Assembly (NCBI GenBank): GCA_937141995.1
Contig: CAKZQX010000947.1
Span: forward strand, 1-6,410
DNA from: an uncultured Chloroflexaceae bacterium
GTDB taxonomy: Bacteria; Chloroflexota; Chloroflexia; Chloroflexales; Chloroflexaceae
Reading direction: 5' to 3'
DNA length: 6,410 nt
The notes under the pieces are model-generated. The model made no database searches. It was not told the DNA's origin and was given only the letters and a program-made list of their open reading frames with translations. The position numbers and the translations under genes were made by a program. Below, piece after piece: positions 5,154 through 6,410 of this stretch (position 1 is the first letter of the stretch; every line of letters begins with the position of its first letter).

Positions 5154-6410
5154 TATTCCAACTCCAGCCGGGTCAGCAGCAGCGCATTTGCACCCCCCAG
5201 CGCCGGGTCGGCCGCATGCTCCGAGGTCAGGGACAGCCGCTGCCCGCTCTCCGGGTCGTATAGCCCGATCAGCACGCGGTAGCTTCCCGCCGGGGCATCT
5301 GCTGGAATGTTCAGCGGTAGGTTGGTTTTGACAAAGCGTCCGGGTGTCCAGTCGGTTGTCGGGTAGGGCATATCGATCTGATCGTAGCGTTGCCCATCGG
5401 GGCCCAGCAGATGCGCAAATAGCCAGTAGTTCCGATCGGGCAGACGGCGTGTTTCCCAGGTCAACTGCAACTCCACCTGCTGCCCGCGCGCCGGCGCACT
5501 CAACCAATCAAAGCCACGTAGATGGATGTGCGGCCCGAAAGCGGCAGGCACCTCCGCTTCCAGCCGCGGCGGCACCTCGTAGATCCAGGCATACTCCACG
5601 CCGTGGATCTGCACCGTGTGCGCGGGGATGACCTGCCGGTAGAACTGGTCAAACGGTGGAGAAGGCGGTCCCTCCTGCACCGAGCGCACATAGACGACGA
5701 TATAACCCGCGTCCTGCAGCGGGTCCGGGCCACGGGCAGGCGATGCCTGCGCCCCCTCTTTCATGTAGGGATTCAGCACCTCAACCATCCGGCTGATCGT
5801 CGCCACCCCGGTGATATCCGGCTGTGCATTCAGCCAGTCGGCCACCAGGTTAAAGCCCTCGCCCCAGCCAATCTGGAAGGCATACGCACCCGCCTTTGCG
5901 CCGCCAAGCGCCTGGTTAAAATAGGTCATGCTGTAGGGATGCCACCAGAAGGCATTGATCACCGCCACCAGCGTGACGCCACTCAGCAGCAGTGCCGTGG
6001 TCCGTTGCGCCAGCACCGCGCCTGCCCGCAGTATGCGCCGCAGCAGCCCGCCCGTCGCCAGCGCGCCCCAGACCAGCCCGGCCGCCGCCAGAATGTCAAC
6101 CGGGGGCCAGGCCGGGATCAGGTAGCGGTTAAAGCGTTTGGGAAAAAAGCTCATCGCCAGCACAAACAGCACAAAGAAGCAGGCCAGCACCGCCAGATCG
6201 CGCCGGGCCGGAACCAGCGCCGGGAAGCGCCACCAGGCCAGCGGCAAGAGCAGCAGCCCCAGCATGGCCCAGGGCGTCAGGCGCATTGCCGTTGACACCA
6301 GGTAGAAGGTCCAGCCGGGCGCTTCGTTCGCCTCCCCCAGGTAGAAATTCCCCAACTGGTGCGGCTGCGAGCCCTCCACTACCACCCCAACCCGCAACTG
6401 CTCGATCACC
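5153..6410 (-). CDS. PMT/ArnT-like (GT39-type) membrane glycosyltransferase, C-terminal part (gene A, partial)
   Basis: The frame is open to the window edge, so the N-terminus, including the catalytic acidic loop expected in this family, is missing. Of the 418 visible residues, the first carry a motif typical of the family's membrane core: PHQLGNFYLGE, then PGWTFY and a R.TPW stretch at about 17-48. Hydrophobic segments lie near 44-60, 71-89, 96-118 and 129-153, with KRFNRYLIPAW (91-101) between the second and third. After the last segment comes an extracytoplasmic part with MTYFNQALGG and IGWGEGFNLVADWLN (161-194), common after the core in bacterial GT39-like proteins. A final beta-rich domain (about 295-418; LRGFDW, FAHLLGPDGQ, YRVLIGLYDPESG) resembles a carbohydrate-binding-type sandwich. 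Known for the family: transfer of a sugar from a polyprenyl-phosphate donor on the outer membrane face. Inferred: envelope glycosylation. The TAG stop overlaps the GTG start of gene B by one base. Sugar and acceptor are unknown. Confidence 0.82.
   Translation of the reverse strand, partial: VIEQLRVGVVVEGSQPHQLGNFYLGEANEAPGWTFYLVSTAMRLTPWAMLGLLLLPLAWWRFPALVPARRDLAVLACFFVLFVLAMSFFPKRFNRYLIPAWPPVDILAAAGLVWGALATGGLLRRILRAGAVLAQRTTALLLSGVTLVAVINAFWWHPYSMTYFNQALGGAKAGAYAFQIGWGEGFNLVADWLNAQPDITGVATISRMVEVLNPYMKEGAQASPARGPDPLQDAGYIVVYVRSVQEGPPSPPFDQFYRQVIPAHTVQIHGVEYAWIYEVPPRLEAEVPAAFGPHIHLRGFDWLSAPARGQQVELQLTWETRRLPDRNYWLFAHLLGPDGQRYDQIDMPYPTTDWTPGRFVKTNLPLNIPADAPAGSYRVLIGLYDPESGQRLSLTSEHAADPALGGANALLLTRLELE
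5162..5165 (-). promoter_or_regulatory. Ribosome binding site that fixes the GTG start of gene B
   Basis: On the minus strand GGAG is followed by eight bases and then GTG, inside the last codons of gene A. The reading TTGGAATAGTGG contains TAG (stop of A) and GTG (start of B) sharing one G at 5153. This favours a start at 5153 over start codons further upstream, which would lie deep inside the coding sequence of A. The arrangement suggests translational coupling of A and B. Confidence 0.75.

Noticed and set aside
5154..5507. N-terminal extension of the gene B frame
   Set aside because: It lies inside gene A, has Arg/Ala/Cys-rich out-of-frame composition, and a good ribosome binding site places the start at 5153.
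5522..6295. 257-codon open frame on the plus strand
   Set aside because: It is antisense to gene A, is rich in Arg, His, Gln and Pro, and has no motif. It is the expected shadow of a GC-rich, hydrophobic minus-strand gene.

Overview
The window is a block of large membrane glycosyltransferase-type genes, all on the minus strand, so transcription runs from high to low coordinates. The DNA is GC-rich with many CTG/CTC leucine codons. The protein architecture is polytopic GT39/PMT-like cores carrying extracytoplasmic beta-rich domains. Motifs such as DLGT..DTPFV, a late GFPRRAGWK segment and the closing LRGYDL/LRGFDW domains recall proteins of filamentous Chloroflexota (Chloroflexia: Chloroflexus/Roseiflexus relatives). 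That assignment comes from remembered family appearance, not from a search, and is moderately confident.

Layout in transcription order. (A) 6410-5153 is the C-terminal 418 codons of a PMT/ArnT-like membrane protein whose 5' end lies outside the window. (B) 5153-1797 is a complete 1118-residue multidomain membrane glycosyltransferase. Its GTG start shares one base with the TAG stop of A (TAGTG) and has a GGAG ribosome binding site eight bases upstream. Then come 120 bp of noncoding, locally AT-rich DNA (1796-1677) with a small hairpin and a short direct repeat but no convincing terminator. (C) 1676-1 is the first 558 codons of a paralogue of B, open to the window edge; its 3' end lies outside.

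B and C are collinear from the N-terminal membrane anchor through the probable catalytic GDE loop. They match at about 63 of 85 residues around that loop and share an exact 43-bp stretch of DNA, so they are tandem paralogues. A and B are probably translationally coupled. Together the three look like part of a cell-envelope glycosylation locus: membrane enzymes that take sugars from polyprenyl-phosphate carriers and transfer them to lipid, polysaccharide or protein acceptors on the outer face of the membrane. Donor and acceptor cannot be read from the sequence.

No RNA gene, CRISPR array, insertion sequence or phage gene is visible. Open frames on the plus strand are GC-rich shadows of the three minus-strand genes. 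The least ordinary features are the unusual multidomain architecture, the tandem duplication with a locally near-identical core, and the possible structure around the start of C.
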